A stretch of 64,000 nucleotides of DNA, from the NCBI GenBank assembly GCA_963800205.1, contig CAWCZQ010000001.1, positions 186,001-250,000 on the forward strand, read 5' to 3'. Made by a program: the position numbers and the translations under genes. A model generated the notes under the pieces. The model saw only the letters and a program-made list of their open reading frames with translations, made no database searches and was not told where the DNA came from. Positions 25,776 to 33,255 of this stretch are shown here, piece after piece. This DNA is from UBA6224 sp963800205 (lineage in GTDB: Bacteria > Patescibacteriota > Saccharimonadia > Saccharimonadales > UBA4665). How positions within the stretch are numbered: position 1 is the stretch's first letter; every line of letters starts with the position of its first letter.

Positions 25776-28700
25776 TCAGAACTTGGCCTTGTAATCGAAG
25801 TATATGTTGCCGACTCGGACTTCGCCATTTTGCGGACTGGTCAAGCGTATGCGGAGAGTCAGATAATCGCCAGCAGTGTAGGAGCCAGAGCTAATGTCAA
25901 AGTTTGTGGTTTGCCAGGTACCTGTTGCAGACGGAGTCGCGTTGCCCGAGCCGACGGTGTCGAAGTTTACCGCTGCACTGTTTGACGAATCACGAATTTC
26001 GATATTAGCCATACCGTTGGTCGTATCGCCCGTCCAGGTAGTGATGTGCATCTGGTTTGCCCCTGCCCCTGTAAATCCATCGAAGTCTTCCGGTATAGGA
26101 ACTTGTACTACTAGCTCGTAGCTTTGGTTAGTCGCCTGATCGGTAGTCCACTTGTAGTAGCTCATGCGGTTTGTCATATCGTATCCGGTTGTCATTGTTC
26201 CCATGACGTTCGGCAGACCGGCATCGTCTAGCAGAGCATTGGCATATTCAGCTGCTAGGCGTATACGCTTAGTTGGTCGTGCCGTACCCGACAGGACAAA
26301 GCCAGTGTTACTTAGGCTTATCGTGTTACCGGCACTGCCGATTGTGAGCGATCCAAAGGTGACACTACTGGTGGTATTGATGTCTTGTGGCAGGCTCAGG
26401 GTAATAGTAGAACTTCCATCATCAGTTACCTGTAGCTGATTGGTTGTGCCCTGTATTGTAATACCGCCGACCAGTGAATTGAACGAAGTCACTCCACCGC
26501 CAGAGCAGTTGCCAAGCGTCTGTAGACAGAACGTGTCTGAGCTACTCGTACTATCTGGTAACAAATATGTTGTACTTTGACTTAGGGCTTGAATTTTTAT
26601 TTTTCCTCTATACCCATTTGCAGTACCATCTTTGAGCCAAATTTCTCCGGCCGTCGTATTAGTTCCGGATTGCAAGATTCCATTCAGATAGAGATCCCCA
26701 TTGGCATTATAGCCTGCTACGAATCCACCAGTTCCGTCTCGAATACTAAGCACATCTTGGGTTTGTCCTGGCGCAGCTTGCACGACCAATGTCCGTTCTG
26801 TGGCAGTATCGCCTAAGATAGTTACTTTACCGGATGCTCCAGTTACACCCCCTACCTGAACATTACCGTTGAACGTGCTCAATCCGTTAGAAGAAATTGT
26901 TAGTTGTGTAGTTAATACCGAACTACTGTTACTAGTTTGTAAATACAAATCAGTTGAGCCGTTTCCCGCTCCTCCGGTACGGTGAGCCGTAATTGCAGCG
27001 CCAGTAGTTTCGTTAGCGAGCGTACCAGTGGTTGAAAGCATCACACGAGACTCAGTTCCAGAAGTGCCAGCAGTATTTTGAACTTTAATTGTAACTGGAG
27101 CGACCGCATTTCCTTGAGCAATATGCAAAGCTTGCGTGGCAGTATTTGTTCCAATCCCTATTCTCTTATACAAGGTATCGACATCGAAGATTACGGCGTT
27201 AGTACTGTCTTGCACCTGAAGCGCGTTTTGTGTGTTGGTACTATTCTGGAACAAAGCATCCCCATTTCCATTCAATTGGAAATTTGTTTTATAGTCGGTG
27301 GTGTTTTGAAACTGTGTTGTTTGACTCTTGAACTGAATTGTTCCTGTACTAGCGTTGTAGTTTCCGATCTCTAGTACATCCGTGGCAGAAGCCTTTATCT
27401 GAGAATTACCACCTTGTCCGTCAAAGTACAAAATATCACCTGTCTGTATTGCCGTATTGGCATTCAGGTTAATGCCAGTAGCGTTGGTAGTACCGATTCC
27501 TAATGCTACAGCTGTAGCCGTGTCTAGTAAGGGGGTCAGTACGCTGGTAGTGCCCTCGAAAGTTGCAGCAATACCAGTTCCATCGATGTTGAAATTACCT
27601 ACATCGGCAGTCGCAGGTGTCGTCGCTTGCAAGGTAACAAAGGTACCGGAGCTTCCAGCGGAACCGCATGTTCCACCCGTCACAATCCCTCCCTGCACTA
27701 CAATGTCTTTCAATACCTCTCCGCTGCCACTACAGTCCGCACTTGAGCCGGCGGTTCCACTATAGGCATACCCTACAGCAGAATCAAATTGGCCCGTCGC
27801 ACCAACCTTGGCCAGTACGCTGTTGCTGCTGTCACGAATTTGCAGCAGATCCGCCGACTGACTTGCTGCTCCTTGGATAATCAACCCGTTCGACGCTGCT
27901 TCGTTCACCGAAAGGAGCGCTGCACCATGGTATGTCGCGTCGCCTGACGTATTGAATCTCAATGACGTACCGGTTGCCGCCGAGTTTTGTAGCCAGGAAG
28001 TATTGTCTAGACCAATTAACCCGTAGAAGTAAGCCGAATTTCCAACATCCAATATGCCATTCGAGCGAACCTGTAGTCGCACAGTACCTGTTGAGTCATT
28101 GAGCTGGAGAAGGTTTGAGGTTTGACCGGTTAGAGCCTGTATTTTAGCTGTCACTATATTTGTTGCTGAACTCTTGAGCGCAAAGTTGCCCGCCTGTAAA
28201 CTTGCGGATTGATTTTGAATATAGCTTCCATCTGCCGTCGTCTGATCGAGGAACCCACAGTTACTACTGTTCTGGATACAGAGGGTACCGCTTTCGTTAG
28301 GCAGGAGGATGTCTTGGTCGGCGGTTAAGGTATCGAAGTTCAGGGTGCCGGTGTTAGCACCTTGGAGTTGGCTGAGTTGTTCAGCGCGTTGAGCTTGGAA
28401 GGCGTATGGCACACTGGTGAGCTTGAGGTATGGGGTCATCTCACCATCCCAGCCAGGAACACCAGTGGTGGTACCACCAATGTTCATGCTCAGGAAGAGA
28501 TCGGCATCCCAGTTGATGGTACCCGGGAAGCTGGTGATGTCACCAAGATTGACGGTGAGGTAGCCATTGGCTACTCGGACACCGTGGGTAGCACTGTTGA
28601 GACGGGTTTCAGTCCAGACGTTGGTGCCACCACCGCTGGTGGTACCACCTTCGTAGAGTTTGAACTGTACGTTGTAGTTACCATCTGGGGCAATGGCACC

Positions 28701-28973
28701 AGTGCTACTTTCCAGGCGGGCTTGGAAGTTGAGGGTTGGGGTGGCGGCGTGAGTGATAGCTGGCTGACCGAAGATACTAACTGCACAGACTACAAGCGCA
28801 AAGACAACAGAATACATACCCTTCAGATGGTTATTACCTCTGAGGGTACACGCTAAATAACCCATCAGATCAGGAATCTGTCTGAAGGCATTAGCAAGCT
28901 GACCTTTTTGACCACGAATGTGTCGAAAGGCAAACTTATACAAGACCGTGTTTTGCGGTTTTAGTTTGAACAT
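25776..28973 (-). CDS. Secreted tail-fibre-like surface protein
   Basis: This is an intact frame of 1065 residues. The N-terminus is long and basic; the signal core is at about 53-72 (YSVVFALVVCAVSIFG), ending ITHAA. Residues 77-240 are the shared module. The middle part (about 240-900) has repeated short beta units such as NALQVQDSTNAVIFDVDT and a region near GKVTILGDTATERTLVV. These resemble trimeric fibre or tail-fibre shafts. The last 160 residues (TKRIRLAAEYANALL to YFDYKAKF) match the C-terminal module of the 5227-11172 protein in pattern and spacing. No anchor motif is visible. It sits 66 bases upstream of the kelch gene on the same strand, so the two may be co-transcribed. The role is inferred as surface attachment. 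Confidence 0.82.
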   Translation of the reverse strand: MFKLKPQNTVLYKFAFRHIRGQKGQLANAFRQIPDLMGYLACTLRGNNHLKGMYSVVFALVVCAVSIFGQPAITHAATPTLNFQARLESSTGAIAPDGNYNVQFKLYEGGTTSGGGTNVWTETRLNSATHGVRVANGYLTVNLGDITSFPGTINWDADLFLSMNIGGTTTGVPGWDGEMTPYLKLTSVPYAFQAQRAEQLSQLQGANTGTLNFDTLTADQDILLPNESGTLCIQNSSNCGFLDQTTADGSYIQNQSASLQAGNFALKSSATNIVTAKIQALTGQTSNLLQLNDSTGTVRLQVRSNGILDVGNSAYFYGLIGLDNTSWLQNSAATGTSLRFNTSGDATYHGAALLSVNEAASNGLIIQGAASQSADLLQIRDSSNSVLAKVGATGQFDSAVGYAYSGTAGSSADCSGSGEVLKDIVVQGGIVTGGTCGSAGSSGTFVTLQATTPATADVGNFNIDGTGIAATFEGTTSVLTPLLDTATAVALGIGTTNATGINLNANTAIQTGDILYFDGQGGNSQIKASATDVLEIGNYNASTGTIQFKSQTTQFQNTTDYKTNFQLNGNGDALFQNSTNTQNALQVQDSTNAVIFDVDTLYKRIGIGTNTATQALHIAQGNAVAPVTIKVQNTAGTSGTESRVMLSTTGTLANETTGAAITAHRTGGAGNGSTDLYLQTSNSSSVLTTQLTISSNGLSTFNGNVQVGGVTGASGKVTILGDTATERTLVVQAAPGQTQDVLSIRDGTGGFVAGYNANGDLYLNGILQSGTNTTAGEIWLKDGTANGYRGKIKIQALSQSTTYLLPDSTSSSDTFCLQTLGNCSGGGVTSFNSLVGGITIQGTTNQLQVTDDGSSTITLSLPQDINTTSSVTFGSLTIGSAGNTISLSNTGFVLSGTARPTKRIRLAAEYANALLDDAGLPNVMGTMTTGYDMTNRMSYYKWTTDQATNQSYELVVQVPIPEDFDGFTGAGANQMHITTWTGDTTNGMANIEIRDSSNSAAVNFDTVGSGNATPSATGTWQTTNFDISSGSYTAGDYLTLRIRLTSPQNGEVRVGNIYFDYKAKF
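28250..28747 (-). repeat. Shared N-terminal module, copy C
   Basis: This third copy of about 490 bp is near-identical to 10548-11040 and 19547-20043. It encodes the mature N-terminus of the 25776-28973 protein. Amino-acid differences from copies A and B are very few (for example THGV for TQGV, and GVPGWDG for GVPAWDG). Confidence 0.9.
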
Positions 28974-29364
28974 TTAGTTGGTTTTTGGATATTGGTTTTT
29001 TTCACCAATGTTTGTTTGGTTATTTTTTTACGGAAAAGCACAGCTATACCTCGCTCCACTTATCCGTGCTTATGATTATCCTCGCTCCAACAGAGGTATG
29101 CAATGTTAATCAAAGCTAAATAATTCGGAAGTTTTTATCTCCAAAAATGGCGTATAGATCCATATCGCTGTAGTCTTTTAGACTACAAAGTTTATACCCT
29201 TGAGGGGCATACTAACTAACAGCGTCATAACACCTTAAAAATAGTGTTGTTTTTTGATGTAATAAAATCATCATTCATATTACGGTACCGAAACTGTCCA
29301 CAGGCATAAGCACTATTGCCCCTACTCCTTGCCATAAAACGCTACATAGTAGGCGCAAAACGAG
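28974..29364. other. Intergenic region upstream of the surface gene cluster
   Basis: About 390 bases without a gene lie between rplU and the first surface gene. It contains a short hairpin (TGTAGTCT/AGACTACA at about 29170-29188) and a weak ATTGGT/ACCAAT hairpin just before the 28973 start. I see no tRNA, no coding frame and no promoter I would assign. Confidence 0.5.
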
Positions 29365-29393
29365 AAGATCGACCTCCAGTGGAGGTCGATCTT
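29365..29393 (-). terminator. Intrinsic terminator after rplU
   Basis: A perfect 13-bp stem (AAGATCGACCTCC / GGAGGTCGATCTT) with a 3-base loop lies 27 bases after the rplU stop. On the minus strand it is followed by TCTCGTTTTG, a weak T-run. It separates the housekeeping genes from the surface-protein cluster. Confidence 0.75.
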
Positions 29394-29419
29394 ATTCGAC
29401 TCAGTGTAATGGGCTGACT

Positions 29420-29728
29420 TTAGCCAATCTTGACTACACGTAGTACGGTGTGGTGCTGGCGATGGCCACGGACAGTGTGTACTCGCTTCTTTGCCTTGTA
29501 GCGAATTGAGGTCACTTTATCAGCCTGGATGTCATCTTCAACGACTTCAGCGCTGACATTCACAGCCTTTACAGCTGGGGTGCCGACCTGTACGTTGTCG
29601 CCGTCAATGACTAACAACGGCTCAAAGCTCAGCTTTTTGTCCTTAGACTGCAGTAGCTCCACTTCGAAAGTCTCGCCTTCCTTCACGAGGTACTGCTTGC
29701 CACCGGTCTGTATTACAGCTTTTTTCAT
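29420..29728 (-). CDS. rplU: 50S ribosomal protein L21
   Basis: The 102-residue protein has the normal L21 length and the family features: N-terminal AVIQTGGKQYLVKEG, central VQVGTPAVKAV, and the basic C-terminal segment YKAKKRVHTVRGHRQHHT that contacts 23S rRNA. It assembles into the large subunit. It has its own promoter (29766-29794) and terminator (29365-29393), so it looks monocistronic. In most bacteria rpmA (L27) follows rplU directly; here it does not. Confidence 0.97.
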   Translation of the reverse strand: MKKAVIQTGGKQYLVKEGETFEVELLQSKDKKLSFEPLLVIDGDNVQVGTPAVKAVNVSAEVVEDDIQADKVTSIRYKAKKRVHTVRGHRQHHTVLRVVKIG

Positions 29729-29765
29729 TCCTAAGCTCTCTTGACTTTGATTTAGTTACCGATTG

Positions 29766-29794
29766 ATTCTAACAGAGAAAGTACTACCTGTAAA
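29766..29794 (-). promoter_or_regulatory. rplU promoter
   Basis: TTTACA (-35, 29789-29794), a 17-base spacer and TAGAAT (-10, 29766-29771) face rplU and predict a leader of roughly 30 bases. The -35 lies just before the end of ileS. Confidence 0.8.
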
Positions 29795-29797
29795 GTG

Positions 29798-32659
29798 TTA
29801 GCCGTGACGTTCGAGGCTAATAGACAGTAGGTGTTTATCGACCGTGACATCCTGACGATAGTTATAGACCTTTCCGAGAGCAACGCTTTCGGCTAGTACT
29901 TCTTCGGCGATGATGTCCTGGTACTTCTTTATTGCCTGCAGAAGCTCATCGTCATCAGTGGTCAGGGACAGTTTTATGCGATCATCCACCTGCAAACCTG
30001 CCGCTTTTCGTGCCGTTTGTACATGTCGAATGATCTCTCGCATTGCTCCTTCTTGACGGAGCGCGGGCGTCAGATGTACGTCGAGGCTTAATTCTTGCCC
30101 TTTCTCAACCTGTTTCACGTTTACCTCTTCACTCAAAATAGTCTGATAGTCTACGAATTTCCCAAACCTAGGGACGCTCAACAGTGCGAGCGGCTGACGA
30201 ACTTTGAGCCGATTTTGGGCACGTAATGCCAATGCTTGCGTCACATAGTTTCGGACCTCATCCATTTCGGCAATAATTGCATCGTTGACATGGCCAGCAG
30301 GAAGCCAGTCGCACAAGTGGACACTTTCTTTGCCGGTGAGATTCCTATACAGCTCTTCGGCGAGAAACGGCGTAAAGGGGGCCAATACAAGCGCTAGGCG
30401 TGTCAAGACGTAGTGTAGTGTGCGGTATGCAGCCTGCTTGTCATGATCATCGCCACTCTTCCAAAAACGGCGGCGAGAGCGTCGGACATACCAATTAGAG
30501 GCATCATCCACGAATGGAAGAATCATTTTGGTTGCGTTTGGTATATCGTAGGCGTCCATGTGCTTCTCGACCCCTTCGACCAATTGATGCAGCCGGCTCA
30601 CAATCCACTGATCCAGAGGATTATCGAGTTCTTCGCTCGGGTCAGTAAGGTCACCATTCCACTCCCACTTATCAACTTCTGCGTACATGGTGAAGAAATC
30701 GTACATGTTCCATACCATTGCCAATTTACGATTTACGTCAGCCACGTCTTTATCTTGGAGACTAAAGTCTTCTCCATTCAGGAGTGGTGAGCTGAGAAGC
30801 AGGTAGCGCAGCGCATCAGCACTGTACGTATCCATGAGCTCATTAGGATCGGTATAGTTGCCGAAGCTCTTACTCATCTTACGTCCGTCGTTGCCAGCAA
30901 CTGTACCCGTCACGATAACGTTTTTGAAAGCTCTCTTATCAAAGAGCCCGACATTGACACTGTGCAAGTAGTAAAACCAAGCGCGTACCTGACCGACATA
31001 TTCTGCGATGAAGTCACCAGGGAAATCAGCCTCAAACTTTTCGGTGTTCTCGAAAGGATAATGGAACTGAGCAAATGGCATGCTGCCAGACTCAAACCAA
31101 CAGTCTAGCACCTTGTCTATCCTCTGGTAAGTGACACCTTTTATTGTGAATGTAACATCATCTATCCAAGGACGGTGGTAGTCATCTAGCTCAACGCCCG
31201 ACAGGTCTTTGAGCTCTGCATAACTCCCGATAACTTTAATATGAGTTTTTCCCTCGCTATCTATACCCTTCCATACCGGCATAGCGGTGGCCCAAAAACG
31301 GTCCCGCGAAAGATTCCAGTCGGGAGCTGTTTGCACCGTTTTTTCAAAGCGTCCATGCTTAATATGTGATGGGAACCAGTTAATATCTCCGTTTTGTTCC
31401 AACATTTCGGTACGTTGCCCGTCGATGTCCATGAACCAACTGGGATGAGCGCGGTACATGAGCTTTGTCCCACAGCGGTGACAGTGAGGATAACTGTGCC
31501 GGATATAATCCACCTTCCACACTACTCCTTCTGTAAGTAGCTGTTTTGCGATAGGCTTATTCGCATCCCATACATTCTGGCCCTTCCATGGACCGTCAAC
31601 GAAAAAGCCATTGTCATCGATATTGGAGACTAGCGGGAAGCCTTTCTCTTTAGCGAGGAGGTAATCTTCCTCACCATAAGCTGGGGCTAAATGTACAATT
31701 CCTGTGCCATCATCGAGTGTTACATAGTCGGCAGACCATACTTTGTGGGCATTTTTACCACGGTTTTCAAACAACGGTTCGTAGCTCTTACCTATTAATT
31801 CTTTACCGGTGAACTCAGCCTCTATAGTAAAAGGTACTACATTGTGTTTCTCATCAGTAAAGACTTTTTCAATTAAATCCTTGGCTACAATGAGGGTTTC
31901 GCCTTGCACATGGACACGTGCATATCGTACCGATTCGTTCACCGCTACAGCAGTGTTAGCTGGAAGGGTCCATGGGGTTGTAGTCCAGGCTACGAGAAAG
32001 GCATCTTCGTCTGCCAGTTTAAACTTCACGTATACCGATGGATCGGTAATGTCCTGGTAGCTATTGTCCATAGCCACTTCTGCCTTACTGATTGGCGTCG
32101 CGTCGCGGGTACAGTACAGCAACACCTTCTCGCCTTCATAGATTTTGCCCTTGTCATACAATTGTTTGAACGCCCACCAGACCGACTCCATGTAAGACTT
32201 ATCCATGGTTTTGTACGCACCCTTAAAATCTACCCAACGGCCAATTCGCGCAATGGTCTCTTCCCATAGATCTCCTGTCTGGACCATATTATCGCGACAA
32301 GTCGTAATGTACTCTTCGAGAGATATTTTTGTACCGACATCACGCTTGTCGTGAATGCCGAGTTTCTTTTCGGTGAACACTTCTGCTGGGAGCCCATGAC
32401 AGTCCCATCCCCATACGCGTTCAACGCGTTTTCCTTTCATGGTCCAGTAGCGAGGAATTGCGTCTTTTACCACTGAACTTAGGAGGGTACCGTGGTGCGG
32501 CACACCCGTAATAAACGGAGGACCGTCATAAAAAACATACCGGTTGTCTTTAGGCCTCATAGCCACCGATTTTTCAAACGTTTTATTGTCGCGCCAATAT
32601 TGCACAAGGTCATTTTCGTATTCAATAGCCTTACGGCGCTTACCTGCTTGATACTTCAT
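29798..32659 (-). CDS. ileS: Isoleucyl-tRNA synthetase
   Basis: This class I synthetase charges tRNA-Ile. I chose the ATG at 32659 (MKYQAGKRRK, 953 residues) because AAAAGGAG stands just upstream; the frame is open further, through the leader, but that part is the RNA leader. The nucleotide-binding signature is PPFITGVPHHGTLL (residues about 47-60), where the usual HxGH reads HHGT. KMSKS is intact (GRKMSKSFGNY, about 589-599). The CP1 editing domain shows TTPWTLPANTAVAVN. The overall pattern resembles the eukaryote-like type 2 IleRS, which is often mupirocin-tolerant (family knowledge, not tested here). A T-box-like leader upstream suggests control by uncharged tRNA-Ile. Confidence 0.95.
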   Translation of the reverse strand: MKYQAGKRRKAIEYENDLVQYWRDNKTFEKSVAMRPKDNRYVFYDGPPFITGVPHHGTLLSSVVKDAIPRYWTMKGKRVERVWGWDCHGLPAEVFTEKKLGIHDKRDVGTKISLEEYITTCRDNMVQTGDLWEETIARIGRWVDFKGAYKTMDKSYMESVWWAFKQLYDKGKIYEGEKVLLYCTRDATPISKAEVAMDNSYQDITDPSVYVKFKLADEDAFLVAWTTTPWTLPANTAVAVNESVRYARVHVQGETLIVAKDLIEKVFTDEKHNVVPFTIEAEFTGKELIGKSYEPLFENRGKNAHKVWSADYVTLDDGTGIVHLAPAYGEEDYLLAKEKGFPLVSNIDDNGFFVDGPWKGQNVWDANKPIAKQLLTEGVVWKVDYIRHSYPHCHRCGTKLMYRAHPSWFMDIDGQRTEMLEQNGDINWFPSHIKHGRFEKTVQTAPDWNLSRDRFWATAMPVWKGIDSEGKTHIKVIGSYAELKDLSGVELDDYHRPWIDDVTFTIKGVTYQRIDKVLDCWFESGSMPFAQFHYPFENTEKFEADFPGDFIAEYVGQVRAWFYYLHSVNVGLFDKRAFKNVIVTGTVAGNDGRKMSKSFGNYTDPNELMDTYSADALRYLLLSSPLLNGEDFSLQDKDVADVNRKLAMVWNMYDFFTMYAEVDKWEWNGDLTDPSEELDNPLDQWIVSRLHQLVEGVEKHMDAYDIPNATKMILPFVDDASNWYVRRSRRRFWKSGDDHDKQAAYRTLHYVLTRLALVLAPFTPFLAEELYRNLTGKESVHLCDWLPAGHVNDAIIAEMDEVRNYVTQALALRAQNRLKVRQPLALLSVPRFGKFVDYQTILSEEVNVKQVEKGQELSLDVHLTPALRQEGAMREIIRHVQTARKAAGLQVDDRIKLSLTTDDDELLQAIKKYQDIIAEEVLAESVALGKVYNYRQDVTVDKHLLSISLERHG

Positions 32660-32874
32660 ACATCTCCTTTTAATCACAAAAAGCCGTTGCGCTTGTCTGC
32701 CAGAATCCCTAGCGGGACGGTACCATCTGGCTTCCAAAAGCAACGACTCTTGGCTCTCTCTTGCTCGGTCTGACGTGCCGATACCGATGGGTTCTACTAA
32801 GGTATTCCTGTTCTTCCCATAGCTTGCGGTTGATAGCCGCTTCTCGTCCACCTCCGTGGTTTCCGAATGCTTCT
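32660..32874 (-). promoter_or_regulatory. T-box-like leader of ileS
   Basis: The leader of about 215 bases contains a typical T-box antiterminator at 32700-32730. CCAGA pairs with TCTGG, and inside them lies the bulge TGGTACCG, then TCCC-GCTA-GGGA as the second helix. TGGT of the bulge can pair with ACCA, the end of a tRNA with discriminator A; the tRNA-Ile of this window has discriminator A. AGTCGTTGC (32740-32748) can pair with GCAACGGCT (32682-32690), which is followed by a T-run, a possible competing terminator. AGAGAGCC at about 32750-32758 recalls T-box stem I. I could not place the specifier codon with confidence. Confidence 0.6.
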
Positions 32875-32880
32875 GTACTT

Positions 32881-32886
32881 ATTATA
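32881..32886 (-). promoter_or_regulatory. -10 element of the ileS leader promoter
   Basis: A perfect TATAAT lies just after the end of the neighbouring gene (stop side at 32895). It places the transcript start near 32874, at the head of the structured leader. The -35 is weak. Confidence 0.6.
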
Positions 32887-32894
32887 CCCTACTT

Positions 32895-33164
32895 TTACGC
32901 TGAGTATGTATAGTAAGCGATCTCATTCATGACCGGAAGCATCTGACCTTCCCAGGATTTTGCTATCGAACCATCGTCACGCAGAGCCAGTACCGCCGGA
33001 TACTGCATAACGTCATACAAGCTCACCATAGCACTGCCATCGCGACTATCGACATCTAAAACCTCGAGTCGACCTGCATTATGGAACGTCTTAAAATCAC
33101 GAATAAACGTCTCCACTTGCCTTCCATGTTCAGAGTTCGGCCGATATAGTACAAGCACTTTCAT
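32895..33164 (-). CDS. Small thioredoxin-fold protein without CxxC
   Basis: The 89-residue protein starts MKVLVLYRPNSEHGRQVE. It has the beta-alpha-beta pattern of thioredoxin, including the cis-Pro region (VMQYPAVLALRDDGS) and a C-terminal helix. At the place of the CxxC active site it has RPNS, so a disulfide exchange role is unlikely. It is probably a conserved small saccharibacterial protein of unknown function. It stands between nrdJ (upstream, separated by a terminator) and ileS. Fold assignment rests on sequence pattern only. Confidence 0.7.
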   Translation of the reverse strand: MKVLVLYRPNSEHGRQVETFIRDFKTFHNAGRLEVLDVDSRDGSAMVSLYDVMQYPAVLALRDDGSIAKSWEGQMLPVMNEIAYYTYSA

Positions 33165-33203
33165 TTCCTAAAGTGTAGCACATTACGACATCTCTTATTA
33201 AAA

Positions 33204-33228
33204 CAAGGACGGCACGTGGCCGTCCTTG
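33204..33228 (-). terminator. Intrinsic terminator after nrdJ
   Basis: A 10-bp perfect stem (CAAGGACGGC / GCCGTCCTTG) with a 5-base loop is followed on the minus strand by TTTTAAT. It lies about 30 bases after the nrdJ stop codon. Confidence 0.88.
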
Positions 33229-33255
33229 TATTTGTAGTAGTTAGACTACCGTACT

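Noticed and set aside
32660..32851. N-terminal extension of IleRS from a GTG at 32851
   Set aside because: The segment is the structured leader RNA, and a strong Shine-Dalgarno marks the ATG at 32659.
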